DNA from: Prorocentrum cordatum
Taxonomy: Eukaryota > Sar > Dinophyceae > Prorocentrales > Prorocentraceae
Assembly (NCBI GenBank): GCA_963575745.1
Contig: CAUYUJ010014549.1
Span: forward strand, 737,001-801,000
Length of the DNA: 64,000 bases
Direction: 5' to 3'
Positions 1-10,237 of the stretch are shown piece by piece (the stretch's first letter is position 1; every line of letters begins with the position of its first letter). The position numbers and the translations under genes were made by a program. The notes below the pieces were generated by a model that saw nothing but the letters and a program-made list of their open reading frames with translations, ran no database searches and was not told where the DNA came from.

Positions 1-137
1 AGGAACATTCAATAATAGTCATAACAAATAAAATGGATACGATGTTCAGACTATTTTTTTATTATCGTTGAATAATACATTTTGAACACTTGTTATTTGT
101 CGCCCCAAATCCGCCTGTAGGGGGACATGCCCGACCT
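1..137. repeat. Foldback family G, copy 1, truncated by window edge
   Basis: AT-rich core ending in a GC-rich arm (CCTGTAGGGGGACATGCCCG) that recurs at the right end of copies near 11.4, 11.75 and 36.05 kb. The complementary left arm should lie outside the window. Confidence 0.6.
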
Positions 138-514
138 GAAGCGATCGCTTCTCGGCGTGGAGCGGCCACACGCACACTCGCGCGGGCCGCGGGCAGAAGG
201 GGAAGAAGAAAGCGGAGGCGCAGGATCAGTAGAGGAAAGTGGTCCCATCTGCGTTCTTCCGTCAGTCCTCCCTCCTTCCTGTTGACTCCTCGGGGTCGCA
301 TTTTCTGTGGCAATGTGGTTCCGTACAATTGTGGCGGAGCCTCAAGAGAACGCCGCCTTCGTTAGTTCCCAGCGGTGCGCGAGATGCTTGGCAAGGTGCC
401 TCCAAGGAAGGTTGTGGCGCTCAAAGGCGGAGGAGAAGGAAGAGGAGCATCATGTAATGATAAAGAGGGCAGACTCTGTAGCCTGGGGGGTGAGGAGGGG
501 AGAGGTTGACGGGA

Positions 515-556
515 GATGAGGAGGAGGAGGAGGAGGAGGAGGAGGAGGAGGAGGAA
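515..556. repeat. (GGA)n array
   Basis: About 12 GGA triplets. The stretch 140-1020 around it shows no convincing exon. Confidence 0.9.
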
Positions 557-1029
557 GAGGAGGTTCAGATGACCTGAAGGACGCCTGGGCCTTTTTCTAG
601 ATTGCAAGGCCGGCGTGCTCTTTCCGTGTGTTTGGCGCCGTTTTTGTTACGTTTTCAGGTACCGGATCGGCCCGTGGCCCATTTGCTCGTTATATTCCCG
701 TTTGTTCATGCGTGTCAATGCGGTTTTGAAGTATCACAATGCTGCCTGCCTGACGTCGACATTCCAGGAAGTCGTTTCCAGAACGTTTTGATCGAGTCGA
801 GCGCAAAAAGTGGAAGTCGGGTACAGAAACGCCCCCAGCGTCGTTAATCACAGCTGGGGAGAGGCAGGTAAGCAGGATGGAGAGGAGATGGATGAGGCGG
901 GAGAAGGCAGAGGGCAGACAGAGGAGGAGCCAGGCCCCCAGCCCCTGTGGATGACAGAGAGGGCCAGCGATCCGTAGGCCGACGGGTGCGGCGGCTCTGG
1001 ACGTCCAATGCGAGGAAAGAAAAATGTCA

Positions 1030-1198
1030 TACACCTTAGGCGATGCTTAAGAAAACTTAAGTTTTCGGCCAGAGTCTCGATTATTCTTAACGTTTCAATG
1101 TAAATCCCAAGATCTTGATAGACGTTCTGGGTTTTTATTCAATTTCTGAGACTATGAATTTCTTAACCCATGATTTCTTAAGCATTTCGCATGGTGTA
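1030..1198. mobile_element. MITE family A, copy 1
   Basis: A 165-bp AT-rich element bounded by TA on both sides. The terminal inverted repeats are CACCTTAGGCGATGCTTAAG and its imperfect complement, ending in AGCATTTCGCATGGTG. Near-identical copies lie at 54246, 59412 and 60096. No transposase is encoded; TA flanks suggest a Tc1/mariner-type non-autonomous element. Confidence 0.85.
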
Positions 1199-1203
1199 CA
1201 CAT

Positions 1204-1744
1204 CAAAGATCATCGCAGGGCGCGGTATGCAGAGGGACATTCGGAAGGGCGGCCGCCCAGGGGAAGGGGGAGGGACGGCCGCCGCCTCCGCCGCCGCCGC
1301 CGCCCCACTCCTCCTCATCACACGCCTCCCTTACACGTCCTCGTTGTCCGACCCCTTCTCCTCCTCTCCCAGACCCCCCTTGGTAGAAGAAAAGAACGTA
1401 AGGTATAAGCGTAATCTTTTGGCGCTCTGCGCGGTTCTCTTAATCCGCGCTGGTCCCCCCCGGCGGCGCCTCCAGCGCCGCCCCCGGCGCGCTCCGCGCG
1501 CCGGGGATGGGGTCCAGCGGACATCCAAGAAATCCGCATGGAGCGCTGAAAGTTTATGTCTTGCCGGATTTTCTTCTTCTGCCAAGGGGAGGCGGGGTCG
1601 GACAACGAGGATGTGTAAGGGATGCGTGTGATGAGGAGGAGTGGGGCGGCGGCGGCGGCGGCGGCTGTGCGGCGGCCGTCCCTCCCCTTTCCTCTGGGCG
1701 GGTGCCCTTCCAGATGTCCCTCTGCATACCGCGCCCTGTGATCG
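1204..1744. repeat. Giant imperfect hairpin, about 540 bp
   Basis: The left arm from about 1207 (GATCATCGCAGGGCGCGGTA) is matched by its reverse complement ending near 1743 (TACCGCGCCCTGTGATC). The pairing continues inward with small mismatches through GTCCTCGTTGTCCGACCCC at 1337-1355 and its complement at 1597-1615. The centre is a family E foldback (about 1405-1562). Arms are about 250 bp. Open frames across it are by-products of the repeat. Confidence 0.85.
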
Positions 1745-2027
1745 GGGACAGGCCACTTCTGTTGGCCTGCCTCGTAGTTTTGACAGGCAGCGGTCTGAGG
1801 TCTTAATTCTTTGTTGCGCCACCCTTAGCAGCGATGTTGAAGTAGTCCTTCCCTCCCTCCTCTTCTCTTCCTAGGTCCATACGTCAATTCGCGTAATGCT
1901 ACCAGTCCATCCAGAAACGATGGCCAGACGAATTCCCTTGATCAGGGACGTGGAGGAGCATGTAGTGAACTCAAAGGCTGGGCACAACGTCGTACACCAA
2001 GAGGGGGAGGATGGATGTGGAATCGGA

Positions 2028-2205
2028 AGAGGAGGAGGATAATAAGTAGGAGGAGGAGGAGGATGAGGAGGAGGAGTGGTGAGAGAGACAGGATGAGGAG
2101 GGAGGAGGAAGGAGGATACTTGGGCGGATGAGGAAGACTAAGAGGAGGAGGAGGAGGAGGAGGAGGAGGAGGAGGAGGAGGAGGAGGAGGAGGAGGAGGA
2201 GAGAG
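2028..2205. repeat. (GGA)n array
   Basis: Purine-rich region that ends in a pure GGA run at about 2141-2200. 1750-2030 before it holds no supported gene. Confidence 0.9.
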
Positions 2206-2224
2206 GAGGAGGGCGAGCAGAAAG

Positions 2225-2475
2225 ATCAGAGGCATCTTGGATGCCTCTCGGAGTCTCGTCGGATGTCTGTCGAAAGCTTCTTGAAGGCCTCTGTGGGCGT
2301 CTTGGGGGCCTATTGGCAGTCCTGGGTGCCTCTTGAAGTCTCGTGGGTGCCTCTAGAGGGCCACGTTGAGCCTCTTGGGGGTCTGTTGGGAGCCTTTTTG
2401 GGGCATCTTTGGGGCTTCTTGGGGGGGGGGAACTTTCGGATGCTTTGGGGGCCATCTTGGGGCCATCTTGGAGGA
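2225..2475. repeat. Family D CTTGGGGGCCTC degenerate tandem repeat
   Basis: Irregular 10-14 bp units of the type CATCTTGGGG / GCCTCTTGGG. Also at 8.1, 17.9, 36.6 and 39.7 kb. Confidence 0.7.
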
Positions 2476-2719
2476 GATTGATCATATGAGGCGCCGTAGT
2501 GAATTAGCGACGCCCTCCCCCAAAAGAGGCCTGACTGCGGCCAACACTTTCGTGCAACCAATGAGTTTAGCATTTTCGCCGAGGCCAACACTGATCTTCT
2601 GACACCTCGCGAAACACCCCGTCCAAACCAGGGGGGAGGGGGTAGCGGGAGGAGCCTTCCTCGAAGGGGAAGAGGGAGATTGGAAGAGGACACCCGCTAA
2701 ACCATTCATGCGCTACAGG

Positions 2720-3235
2720 GTTGGTGGGCTGTATTATCATTGCGGGACGTGCCACATCAGAACACAACAGTCGTAGAATCTTCAATCGTGCCACAACACC
2801 GCTCCTGGGATTTCAACTCCGCGAATGCACGTGTGTGTGTTGCGTTCTGACAATCTCTACTCGTGCCAGAACACAGGTCTTGGGACTTCAACCATACGCA
2901 TCCTTGAACTGGCTGCAAGCTGTTACGACGAATGTGCACGGCGCCAAGGCGAGAACCACAATTTGAACATGTGCCGCCCCCATCCTTGGAATGGCTGCAA
3001 GCTGTTACGACGAACGCGCGCGGCGCTAAGGCGAGAGCCACAGTTTGAAGACCAATCACAGCGCATCCTTGAGACTGTCGTGAACTTGTGAGACGAACGC
3101 GTCGGGTGCTAAGGCGAGAGCCACCCTTTGAGACTTTGCTGCCCGCCATCCTTGGGTCTGTCGCGAATGGTTCAGACAAGCGTGTGCACCGCTCCGGCGA
3201 CAGCCCCAGTCTGAAAACCAGCTGCCGTTCACCCC
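2720..3235. repeat. About 83-bp tandem repeat, at least 4 degenerate units
   Basis: GGCGAGAACCACAATTTGAA, GGCGAGAGCCACAGTTTGAA and GGCGAGAGCCACCCTTTGAG recur about every 83 bp (2951, 3030, 3114), each after an ACGACGAANG-type segment. No coding frame is maintained. Confidence 0.7.
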
Positions 3236-3427
3236 CGAAGCTCCTGCAGAGCTCAAGCTCCAGGGTGATTACTTTGCGGGGAGGTCGGAGGCAAAGCGCC
3301 CCGCCCGCCCTACCGACGCGTCTGGGGGTAACGGCAGGTGGGATTCATGCACAAGGAGACTGGACGGGGGAGCAACGTGTACGTGCAGCTACCACACAGC
3401 AGCGAGCTTGCACCACCACCCTTTACG

Positions 3428-3625
3428 TTGCATCTTCGGGGGACCTCGCCGGTCCCCCAAAGTGGTGTCCTTTCTTGTGCCCAGCGCGGGCTCGATGCGG
3501 ACTCCTGGACATGGCGTGGATTCGACGCGTATTCGACACGGACTCGACAAAGATTTACATGGATTCGACGCGGATAGGGCAGCGACGGGACAGACAGGGT
3601 CCCCCGAGGTTGCGACATGACACCC
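3428..3625. repeat. Family S repeat, copy 1
   Basis: Shares GCATCTTCGGGGG, TTCTTGTGCC and a run of GATTCGACGCGG-like 10-12-mers with 23868-24085. 3630-4100 after it holds a family J-like fragment (about 3800-3900) and short GGCCTCC repeats. A weak minus-strand frame at 3915-4037 is not supported further. Confidence 0.6.
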
Positions 3626-4106
3626 TCTCGCTCGAAGACCCCCATTAGTCGTGTACTGCCCGGGCCACCCCACGGAACGCGGGAAGCGCCCCTTTGACAG
3701 CCTATCGCCCTATGGTTTGTCGAGGATCGAAGCTTCTGGACGTGCCTGCCCCTTCTCAGAGATCCGAGGAGATGATTTGGTCAATCCTGCGGTTGTTCCT
3801 GCATGCCGGCCTCCAGGGCCCGTTCTCCGGCCGGGAGGCCATCAAACAGGGACTCGGGACGGAACACCACCCCCAGGCGAGGGGTGGGGACCTCTGGGGC
3901 CGCGGGCTGAAGCAACCACATCGGTGGACGGCTGCGCTGCCAGAACTCCCAGAGGCCTCCAGGGACCTCCGGAGACTTCCTGGGCACCTCTTGCATGCAT
4001 CCTCCCAGAGACTGGTGCCGCCCCGCAGGCGTTCCACTGCTGCAGAAGGAGGCGGGGCCCCCTCTCTCTCCGATCAGGGGTGGCTGACGTATCCATAACA
4101 GCCCAG

Positions 4107-4272
4107 GCCTCCCAGATGGGGTCGGAGTAGATGGGGTCGGAGGATCGCGCCGCATCGCCGATGCATCGCCGATGTGGCTCGATGTGCAGCCCGAGCCTCA
4201 CGTCGACGATGCATCGCCGACTCATCGCCGATGTATCGGCGGTGCGGCGCGATCCCCCGACCCCATCTACAG
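4107..4272 (+). mobile_element. Foldback family B, copy 1 (introner-like)
   Basis: Begins CAG|GCCTCCCAGATGGGG and carries complementary arms: AGATGGGGTCGGAGGATCGC on the left, GCGATCCCCCGACCCCATCT on the right. The interior is built from GCATCGCCGAT units. The right end reads CTACAG, so a GC-AG intron is possible. Confidence 0.75.
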
Positions 4273-4282
4273 GGGAACGAAG

Positions 4283-4440
4283 AATGACAAAACATAACGA
4301 CTCGGAGTCCGCGCGGATTTCTCGGTCCGCGCTGGACCCCCCTGGCGGCGCCTCCAGCACCGCCCCATGGCGCGCTCCGCGCGGGGTCCAGCGCCGATCC
4401 GAGAAACCCGCGCGGACCTCCGAGTTTGTATGCTCCTCCA
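4283..4440. repeat. Foldback family E, copy 2
   Basis: Left arm GTCCGCGCGGATTTCTCGGT pairs with right arm ATCCGAGAAACCCGCGCGGA. The loop carries GGCGGCGCCTCC and GGCGCGCTCCGCGCG, diagnostic of the family. Confidence 0.8.
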
Positions 4441-4587
4441 CCTTTCGTTCCCCTAATTCCTCTCCGACCCCATCCAGGAGGTATCCATATCCAGGGCGCG
4501 ATTCCTGGGGGATCCTGCGGACGCACATGCACGGTGCTAGCGGGGGTCGTCCACGATAGGGCGCCCCGTATTTTGTTGGGGGGATTT

Positions 4588-4765
4588 TCCAGAAGGTGGA
4601 AGCCCATGCCAGGAAACACCCTGCTTGCCTCCAGGGTGCCCTTGGTTTCTTGGGTTACGATGGTTTTGCGACGAAGAGCTTGACGTTCCCACACACCATA
4701 AACCAATCGGCGTCCTGTGTTCTCAGGTTGGGGTTTCTTGTGGAAGGTCCTTGTGGTCGAGCTCC
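4588..4765. repeat. Family C repeat, copy 1
   Basis: About 178 bp. Conserved blocks are CACCCTGCTTGCCTCCAGGG, GATGGTTTTGCGA, GACGTTCCCACA and TTCTTGTGGAAGG. An internal hairpin pairs AGGAAAC with GTTTCTTG-type sequence. Confidence 0.8.
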
Positions 4766-5049
4766 TACTGTAACAGCCGCCACGCGCTCTGTCTCTCTCT
4801 CTCTCTCTCTCCCGCTGTTACTTCTCAAGCTCGCCGGGATGCAATGCCTGGCACATCAGATTCAGCATCGGCGCTGGTATATGTCCGAGATTGGACTCCG
4901 GCCTGTTTTGACACTGTTCCGCCGAGCCCCGCTTGATCCAGTTTCATCCCAGGCCAAATCCAGTTTAATTCAGTTTCTTGTTCATAAGTCGTGCGCTCAT
5001 CGGGCCTCGTCCTTCATCGGGCTTCATGGCTCCGATTTGGTGGGCGTCC

Positions 5050-5240
5050 ATGAGGGGGGTGACGGCTTTGGGGGGGTGATATGGCGGAGGGCATGTTTCC
5101 CCGGATCGCATGGCCTCTTCTTCGTTTTTTTCTCTTTTTCTGATTCTTTTGCGACACATGCCCTCCCATCTTTCGCGCACATGCCTCGGGCCGTCATTTG
5201 CGAACCCCCCTCTTTGAGGCTCCTCTCCTGGACGCCCCCA
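5050..5240. repeat. Foldback family M, copy 1
   Basis: GAGGGGGGTGA near the left and CCCCCCTCTTTGAGG / GGACGCCC at the right are complementary-type ends. ATGCCTCGGGCC is shared with the copy at 35225. 5250-5810 after it shows no supported gene. Confidence 0.65.
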
Positions 5241-5811
5241 AGCTGAATGGCCCTCAATCGTTCTTGCGAAGACTTTCGAGGATCTCCTGCTTAAATCTCG
5301 ACGTTTCTGGTGGTGCGACAGGGCCAGAGATGTGTCGCGGAAACACAGAGCTCGAGCGGTTCTGCCGTCAGTTTCGAAGTACAGACATCATTGTTTTTGA
5401 TCGTCGGGTTTCCAGCGTGGCCCAATTTAGATCCACGGTTTTAAGGGATACCCCTGAACGTATGGGTGGACTCGTCCCGTACATCTGCAGAACAGATCCC
5501 ATGTCCTCCCATGTTTTTGGCCCTCCTGACTAGGGTGCCCTCCTGAAGGGGTAGGGGCACTATCATTGCTTCTCATCCCCCTCCCCCGGGTAAGGACCGC
5601 TGCCAGGAATCATAGCAGTATCGATGTTGTTTCTCGCTGGGCGTCGTCGGATTTTTTTTTTTCCTTCGCGCCGCCCGCCCCCGCCCCGACGTGCCCCATC
5701 CCGCCCGGGCGTTGCCCTTACCTGGTGCCCCACCCCGACCCCACCACACCCCGCGTGTGGGTGGCAACCCTTCCCGTAAATACTCATCGGTCGTTCAAAG
5801 TACGGTAGGTT

Positions 5812-6000
5812 TGCGTCGTGTCGACCAGCGGCGACCCCAGCGCGGGCGTTCAAGGTTGAACGCCGCGGGCGACCCAGAATCGGTCGATGTTGAACGATTG
5901 GACGTTGCGGAAATGGCCGATCGTTCAAGGTTGAACGATCCCCGCGGTGTCAGGAACCAACGCCAGGGTCGACACGGCACGGACCTGCCGTAGGGATTTC
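5812..6000 (-). repeat. Foldback family N, copy 1
   Basis: Ends are GTCGTGTCGACC and GGTCGACACGGC. Internal GCGTTCAAGGTTGAACGCC and GATCGTTCAAGGTTGAACGA are perfect short hairpins. The inverted copy is at 52827. Confidence 0.75.
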
Positions 6001-6204
6001 TGGGTTCCCAGATTCCAATCTGCTTTGAGCGCCTCCCTGCCTCGAGGATCGAGTGGCTCCACCTTTTCTGTCCTCCCTGGAGGGGCGGACGGAGCCCAAT
6101 CTAGCTCCAACGCCTCCCTATTTCGTGCCTCTGCCAGCTCCCCCCCACCCCCCACCCCTTGCCCGGGTGGCCACCGTTCGCGGAAGTGCCGCAGAGAGAG
6201 TCGA

Positions 6205-6387
6205 CTACAGTGGGGACCCATGCCAAGAAGCACCCTGCTTGCCTCCAGGATGCCCTAGGTTTCTTGGGTTTCGATGGTTTTGCGATGGGGAGCGTGACGT
6301 TCCCACATCAAAAATCGATGGACGTCCTGGGTTCTCAGGGTTGGGTTTCTTGTGGACGGTTTCTTGTGGTCGGTTCCCTACTGTAGC
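6205..6387. repeat. Family C repeat, copy 2
   Basis: As copy 1, with clear terminal inverted repeats: CTACAGTGGGGACCC at the left and GGTTCCCTACTGTAG at the right. Confidence 0.85.
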
Positions 6388-6419
6388 CGTAAGAGTGACC
6401 CTTCGCCGGAGTGACCTTT

Positions 6420-6715
6420 GGTGCGGGCACAGATGGGTCCCCAGGTGGCTGAGAACGAAGCGGTAGCAGCTGCTCGCGCGCCCAGGTTTGGCCCCCCCGC
6501 GGCCCCCCAGAGGCCGCGCACCGAAGGCCGCTCTTGCCCAGGGCCGCTCGCACGTAGAGCCGAGGAGAGGCTCCTCGCGGAGTCCCCGGGCCCCTGCCTC
6601 CCTCGACGACCACGCACGGCGGCCTGGCGAGGGTGCCGGGAGAGCGCCGCCCCTCGGCCGTCCGGCGCCGCGCTGGGCAGCACGCTTAACCCTGCATGAC
6701 CAGCCCCCTGTGCCC
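6420..6715. other. Coding-like segment, strand and frame unresolved
   Basis: GC-rich, open in several frames on both strands for about 290 bp with no repeat signature. A plus frame (RAQMGPQVAENEAVAAARAP) and a minus frame (CYRFVLSHLGTHLCPHQ) are both plausible. It lies between a family C element and a TCC array, the usual setting of exons in this window. Product unknown. Confidence 0.3.
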
Positions 6716-6764
6716 CTGGCAATGAAGCATCCCCCAGCGCCTTGACACCACAGAGCTCGGAGAT

Positions 6765-6915
6765 CCTCCTCCCCCCCCTCGTGCTCCTCCTGGTCTTCCT
6801 CCTCCTCCTCCTGATCCTCGACCGCCTCCTCCTCCTCCTCCTCCTCCTCCTCCTCCTCCTCCTCCTCGGTTCTCAACTCCTCATCCTCTTCCTCCTCCTC
6901 TCCTCTCTCTCTCGT
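6765..6915. repeat. (TCC)n array
   Basis: Long CTC/TCC run with a few interruptions. Confidence 0.9.
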
Positions 6916-7037
6916 CTCTCCTTCTCCTCCCGTCGACCGTCATTCCCTCGTGACCCCGACTTTTGGGATCCCATGAAGAAGAGTATTAGGGGCACAAGGT
7001 CATGTTAGACGTTTTTTTTCAGGGATCTTCCTTGGGC

Positions 7038-7180
7038 CTACTACCTAGCAATTCTGTTCGACTCGAGTTCGACCGCAGTGCGACTCCAGTTCGACTCGAG
7101 TTCGACGCAGGTTCGACTCCGGTTCGACTCGAGGTCGACGCGTATCGACGGACGTTCGACGCAGCTTCGACGCACGAGTG
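7038..7180. repeat. TTCGAC 10-12-mer tandem array
   Basis: About 11 units of the type GTTCGACTCGA / GTTCGACGCAG in a row. Several contain or sit beside TCGA, giving many overlapping short palindromes. Confidence 0.8.
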
Positions 7181-7244
7181 GAGCGAGTGGCTCCAGGAAG
7201 GTCCCCAGAGTTAGCAGCCAACCTATGAGTGAGGCAGGATGGGG

Positions 7245-7430
7245 ATCGAGCATACAGTGGAGGCCCATGCCAAGAAACACTCTGCTTGTCTCCAGGGTGC
7301 CCTGGGTTTCTTGGGTGTCGATGGTTTCTTTGCGGTAGAAAGCGCGACGTTCCCACACCAAGAATCCAGGGACATCCTGGGGTCTCAGGGTTGGTTTTTC
7401 TTGTGGAAGGGTCTCTTGTGCTCTGGCCCC
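7245..7430. repeat. Family C repeat, copy 3
   Basis: ATACAGTGGAGGCCCATGCC start, TGGTTTCTTTGCGGTAG and GACGTTCCCACACC blocks, CTTGTGGAAGG near the end. Confidence 0.85.
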
Positions 7431-7543
7431 TGCTGGATTCGCTCGCAGTTGCTCGCGCTGGTGGGCGCGACGGATGGCAGCGCCAGTCGTCGCCGTGCCG
7501 GGGGGCTCCGCGCGCCGTCGGCACCCGGGTGCTCGTTTCCTCC

Positions 7544-7738
7544 TTAGTGCTTCTGCCGATCGGCGCGGGCCCTCGGAGCCCCCCCTCCCACCTCTGCGGA
7601 GCAGATCTTGGCTGCTCTGGGCGCCTGCTTCAGGGAGGTGGCGCCTCCCCCACGGGGCGCACCCCTGGCAAGCGGACGCCATTTGTAGCAGAGGTCAGGA
7701 GCCCGACCCCCCGCGCCCCCGTCCGCGCAATGCCGCAA
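7544..7738 (-). CDS. Possible C-terminal exon, unknown protein
   Basis: A minus-strand frame reads through ATSLKQAPRAAKICSAEVGG and ends in a stop after DRQKH. Third positions are mostly G or C. The protein is basic and Ala-rich with no recognised domain. Other frames of the same segment are also open, so frame choice is uncertain. It follows family C copy 3. Confidence 0.3.
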   Translation of the reverse strand: MRHCADGGAGGRAPDLCYKWRPLARGAPRGGGATSLKQAPRAAKICSAEVGGGAPRARADRQKH

Positions 7739-7799
7739 CGCCGGGTACGAAGACGTTCACCAGTCTTTTGGGCACAGGGCGTGGCATCGCTCGGGCGTG

Positions 7800-7905
7800 T
7801 GCATGTTCGAAGGATTGCAAAAAAACGAAAGATTGCAAACAAAAAACCTTTCTTGAACGAAGGATTGCAACAAAAACCCTTTCTTGGTTTTTTTGCAATC
7901 TTTCT
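7800..7905. repeat. AGGATTGCAA tandem with terminal hairpin
   Basis: Four GATTGCAA-type units followed by an inverted TTTTGCAATCTTT that can pair with the first. An A/T-rich island in GC-rich DNA, with no gene. 7910-8090 shows nothing further. Confidence 0.6.
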
Positions 7906-8089
7906 GGGCTCACCGGGCCCCATGAGGGCTCCCGAGACAGCCCGCAGGAGTGTCGTGCCAAAGGTTCACGGTATCATACTGTTGGGGGCTTGCCTGGAAT
8001 TCTGTGGGGGCCCTCGGGGGGCCCTCGGGGGGCGCTCGGGCGATTTCGGGCCCCTCACGGAGTACCTCACGGAGTATCTAGTGTCCTGC

Positions 8090-8700
8090 GGACCATCCCG
8101 CCACCGTGCCTGAGTAGTGGGCCACAATCCTCATGGATGCTTCTTGGGATCTCTTCATAGGGCTGTCGAGAGCCTCTCGAGGCTTCCTGGGTGCACCTTG
8201 GGGGCATCTTGGCAGCATCTTGGGAGCATCTTGGGGCTTCCTGGGGGCATCTTGGGGGCCTCTTGGGGCCTCTTGGAGCCTCTTGGGAGCCTCGTTGGGG
8301 CCGGTTGGGAGCCTCCTGTTTGCGGTGAGCTCGAAGTGTCGGTTCGTGTTCGCCCTCTGGGGCCCCTTTTTGGGGCGTTCTTGGGGCCGTCTCGGGCCGC
8401 TTTGGACGCCTCTTGGGCAGTCTTGGAGGCCGTTCGGGGCGTCTCGGCGCCCTCCTGACGGCCTCGTAGGCCATCTTGGGCCGATCTTTGCGGTCTCTTG
8501 GGCCGTCTTGGAGCGTCGGGAAGCCGGAAAGGCAGGAGCGCTAACATTGATCAGCAACAAACATGGATTCAATAGATATTGCCTTTTGGGGCCCAGGAGG
8601 TGGGAGTGCTCTTGAGGCCTTCTTGGGCGTCTTGGAGCAATCTTTTGGCGACTCTGGGCCCTCTTGGGCCCCCCTCGGATTATCTTGGGCCTGATTTACC
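8090..8700. repeat. Family D repeat, long copy
   Basis: Starts with CCGTGCCTGAGTAGTGGG, shared with 17932 and 36652. Continues as CTTGGGGGC-type units and ends in a less repetitive AT-richer tail with ACATGGATT, also present at 37000. 8700-9090 has no supported gene. Confidence 0.75.
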
Positions 8701-9098
8701 GAAGGAGGACCAAATTTGCTCGAAGGCGGCCTGAAAAGGGAGGGGGGGACCGTAGTCTGACCCAGACCACCCCCAGGGACCCCCCCAAGGACGGAACCCC
8801 CCGGGACCCCCTGGGTTCCCTTTCGACTCAATTACGACCTCGATTACGATCTGGCTTAATTCACCTCGACCTCGAGTGTCGAGCTTGGCGCGCCAAAGGA
8901 GGGTCTCGGGAGTTTCTCCGGGAATGACCGAGTAAATCGAATGAGCTATCGTCTGTTAGGAGCACCCGGGGACGACGGACCCGACAGGGTCGGCAGATTT
9001 GAGCTGCCGTTGCCTCATTCTCCCTTGCTCCGACCCACAGTGCCCAAGAACGGGCACCTCCCACGGGGAGCCTGTCGGCGATCTGTCGTCTATTTCAG

Positions 9099-9289
9099 GT
9101 CATTGCCCCTCCCCCCCGAAGAATGGACGAGAGAGGATCAGCAGGCTGTTTGCCGTGTCTCCGAGGCCTGTCGCTTGCGTGCTAAGCGCAGACTTCAGGG
9201 GCGGTTGCGCAGCTTCCTCCGAGCCTACCACGCGTACAGCAGCAGTGGCGGCAGCAGCCCCGGCAGCCTCTGGCCGATCGTCGACCTAC
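9099..9289 (+). CDS. Exon, unknown protein (chain 9.1-10.8 kb)
   Basis: Preceded by a strong acceptor, TCTATTTCAG|G. The frame reads EEWTREDQQAVCRVSEACRL then RAKRRLQGRLRSFLRAYHAY. It is Arg-rich and predicted helical, mixed in residue use, and unlike the low-complexity frames around it. A GT donor is possible at CCTAC|GTTG, just before a C-rich tract. No family recognised. It is the first of several plus-strand exons reaching 10.83 kb that may belong to one gene. Confidence 0.5.
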
Positions 9290-9344
9290 GTTGTTTTTGG
9301 GCCAGTTGCCCCCCCCCCCCACCCCCCTTTCGGCCCCCCTCACG

Positions 9345-9494
9345 TGTCGCCCACCCCGGCGGTTCGGGTCTCCTCCCTCCCTCCGCCTCCGCGGCCGCCC
9401 TCCTCTGCTCCGCCCGCTCCTCCCTGTGCCTAGATAGATAGTTCTGGGCGCGGTCCGCCAGCTCCTGCAGACGCGCTGGCGACCGCCAGCGCTG
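9345..9494 (-). CDS. Possible minus-strand exon, helical
   Basis: The minus strand has TTTGACCAG followed by an open frame RLQELADRAQNYLSRHREER then AEQRRAAAEAEG, a coiled-coil-like charged helix. It lies between two plus-strand exons, which is awkward, and purine-rich DNA can imitate such helices. Confidence 0.35.
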
Positions 9495-9599
9495 CTGGTC
9501 AAAAGATGCGACAGTGCACGGATGGGAAACGCACATCCTTGTTCACCTCTCCTCCTCCCTTCTAATCTCATCCTTTCTTCCTCTTCTCCCTCCTATCCC

Positions 9600-9822
9600 T
9601 CGATCGGTGATGCCTTTCGGCGGCGGCGATCGCAGGCAGCGCCTCTCGGTGGAGAAGCGGCCGGGGGCCCCTCGGCCCAGCTCGGCCGCCCATTGCCACG
9701 GCGGCGAGGTGACCAGCGCGACCCGCGTCGCCCCGGGCGCCCGCATAGTGTTCGTGTCCATGCCGCGGGACCGCTCTGCGGCCCCCCTGCGCGCAGGCAG
9801 GGGGCTTCGGTCAGGCAGGTAG
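9600..9822 (+). CDS. C-terminal exon, weak resemblance to 2OG-Fe(II) oxygenases
   Basis: Follows a 60-bp pyrimidine tract, with an AG acceptor possible at GATCGCAG|GCAGCG (9632-9633). The frame ends AAHCHGGEVTSATRVAPGAR IVFVSMPRDRS ... GLRSGR and then TAG at 9820-9822. The spacing H-x-G-x(2)-V-T-x(2)-x-R recalls the distal Fe(II)-binding His and 2-oxoglutarate-binding Arg of prolyl-4-hydroxylase-type dioxygenases, but no HxD part is visible here, so this is only a hint. Third positions are almost all G or C. A TCC array starts immediately after the stop. Confidence 0.5.
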
Positions 9823-9825
9823 ACC

Positions 9826-9996
9826 TCCTCCTCATCCTCCTCCTCCTCCTCCTCCCCGTACTCCTGCTCCCCCTCCTCCTCCTCCTCCTCCTCCTCCTCC
9901 TCCTCCTCCTTCTCCTCCCCAACCCTCCTGCTCCTCCTCCTCATCCTCCTCCTCCTCCTCCTCCTCCTCCTCCTCCTCCGCTTCCTCCTCCTCTTC
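9826..9996. repeat. (TCC)n array
   Basis: CTC/TCC run directly after the stop codon of the preceding exon. Confidence 0.9.
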
Positions 9997-10098
9997 CCGT
10001 CCTCCTCCTTCCTTCTTCGGCCCCCCTTTTTCATATTCTCGTCCTTCTCTGGCACGCCGACCCGATCAGGCTGCCGAGGCTGCACGAGCCCACTCCAT

Positions 10099-10237
10099 GT
10101 GCGAAGACACGGCTCACGTAGCACGCTCTTGGCACCTGAGCAGATTGCCGAGTCCTTCTTTTGCGCCAGCGGTTTGGCTCGTGTGTCAGCAGAGGTCCGC
10201 CGCCGCCTTCGCCCTCTACCCTTCTCTGGTTTCCTTC
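10099..10237 (+). CDS. Possible exon, unknown protein
   Basis: The frame STLLAPEQIAESFFCASGLA then RVSAEVRRRLRPL is amphipathic and not low complexity. Downstream it runs into TTCCTCC and (CTG)n sequence typical of an intron end. It may join the exon at 10352. Confidence 0.35.

Noticed and set aside
1115-1408. Open frames shared by all MITE A copies
   Set aside because: Too short, and broken outside the element; no transposase-like residues.
4117-4270. Short Arg/His-rich frames in family B (HRRCIGDASAMHRRC) as conserved peptides
   Set aside because: They recur in every B copy on both strands because of the GCATCGCCGAT palindromic unit, not because of selection on protein.
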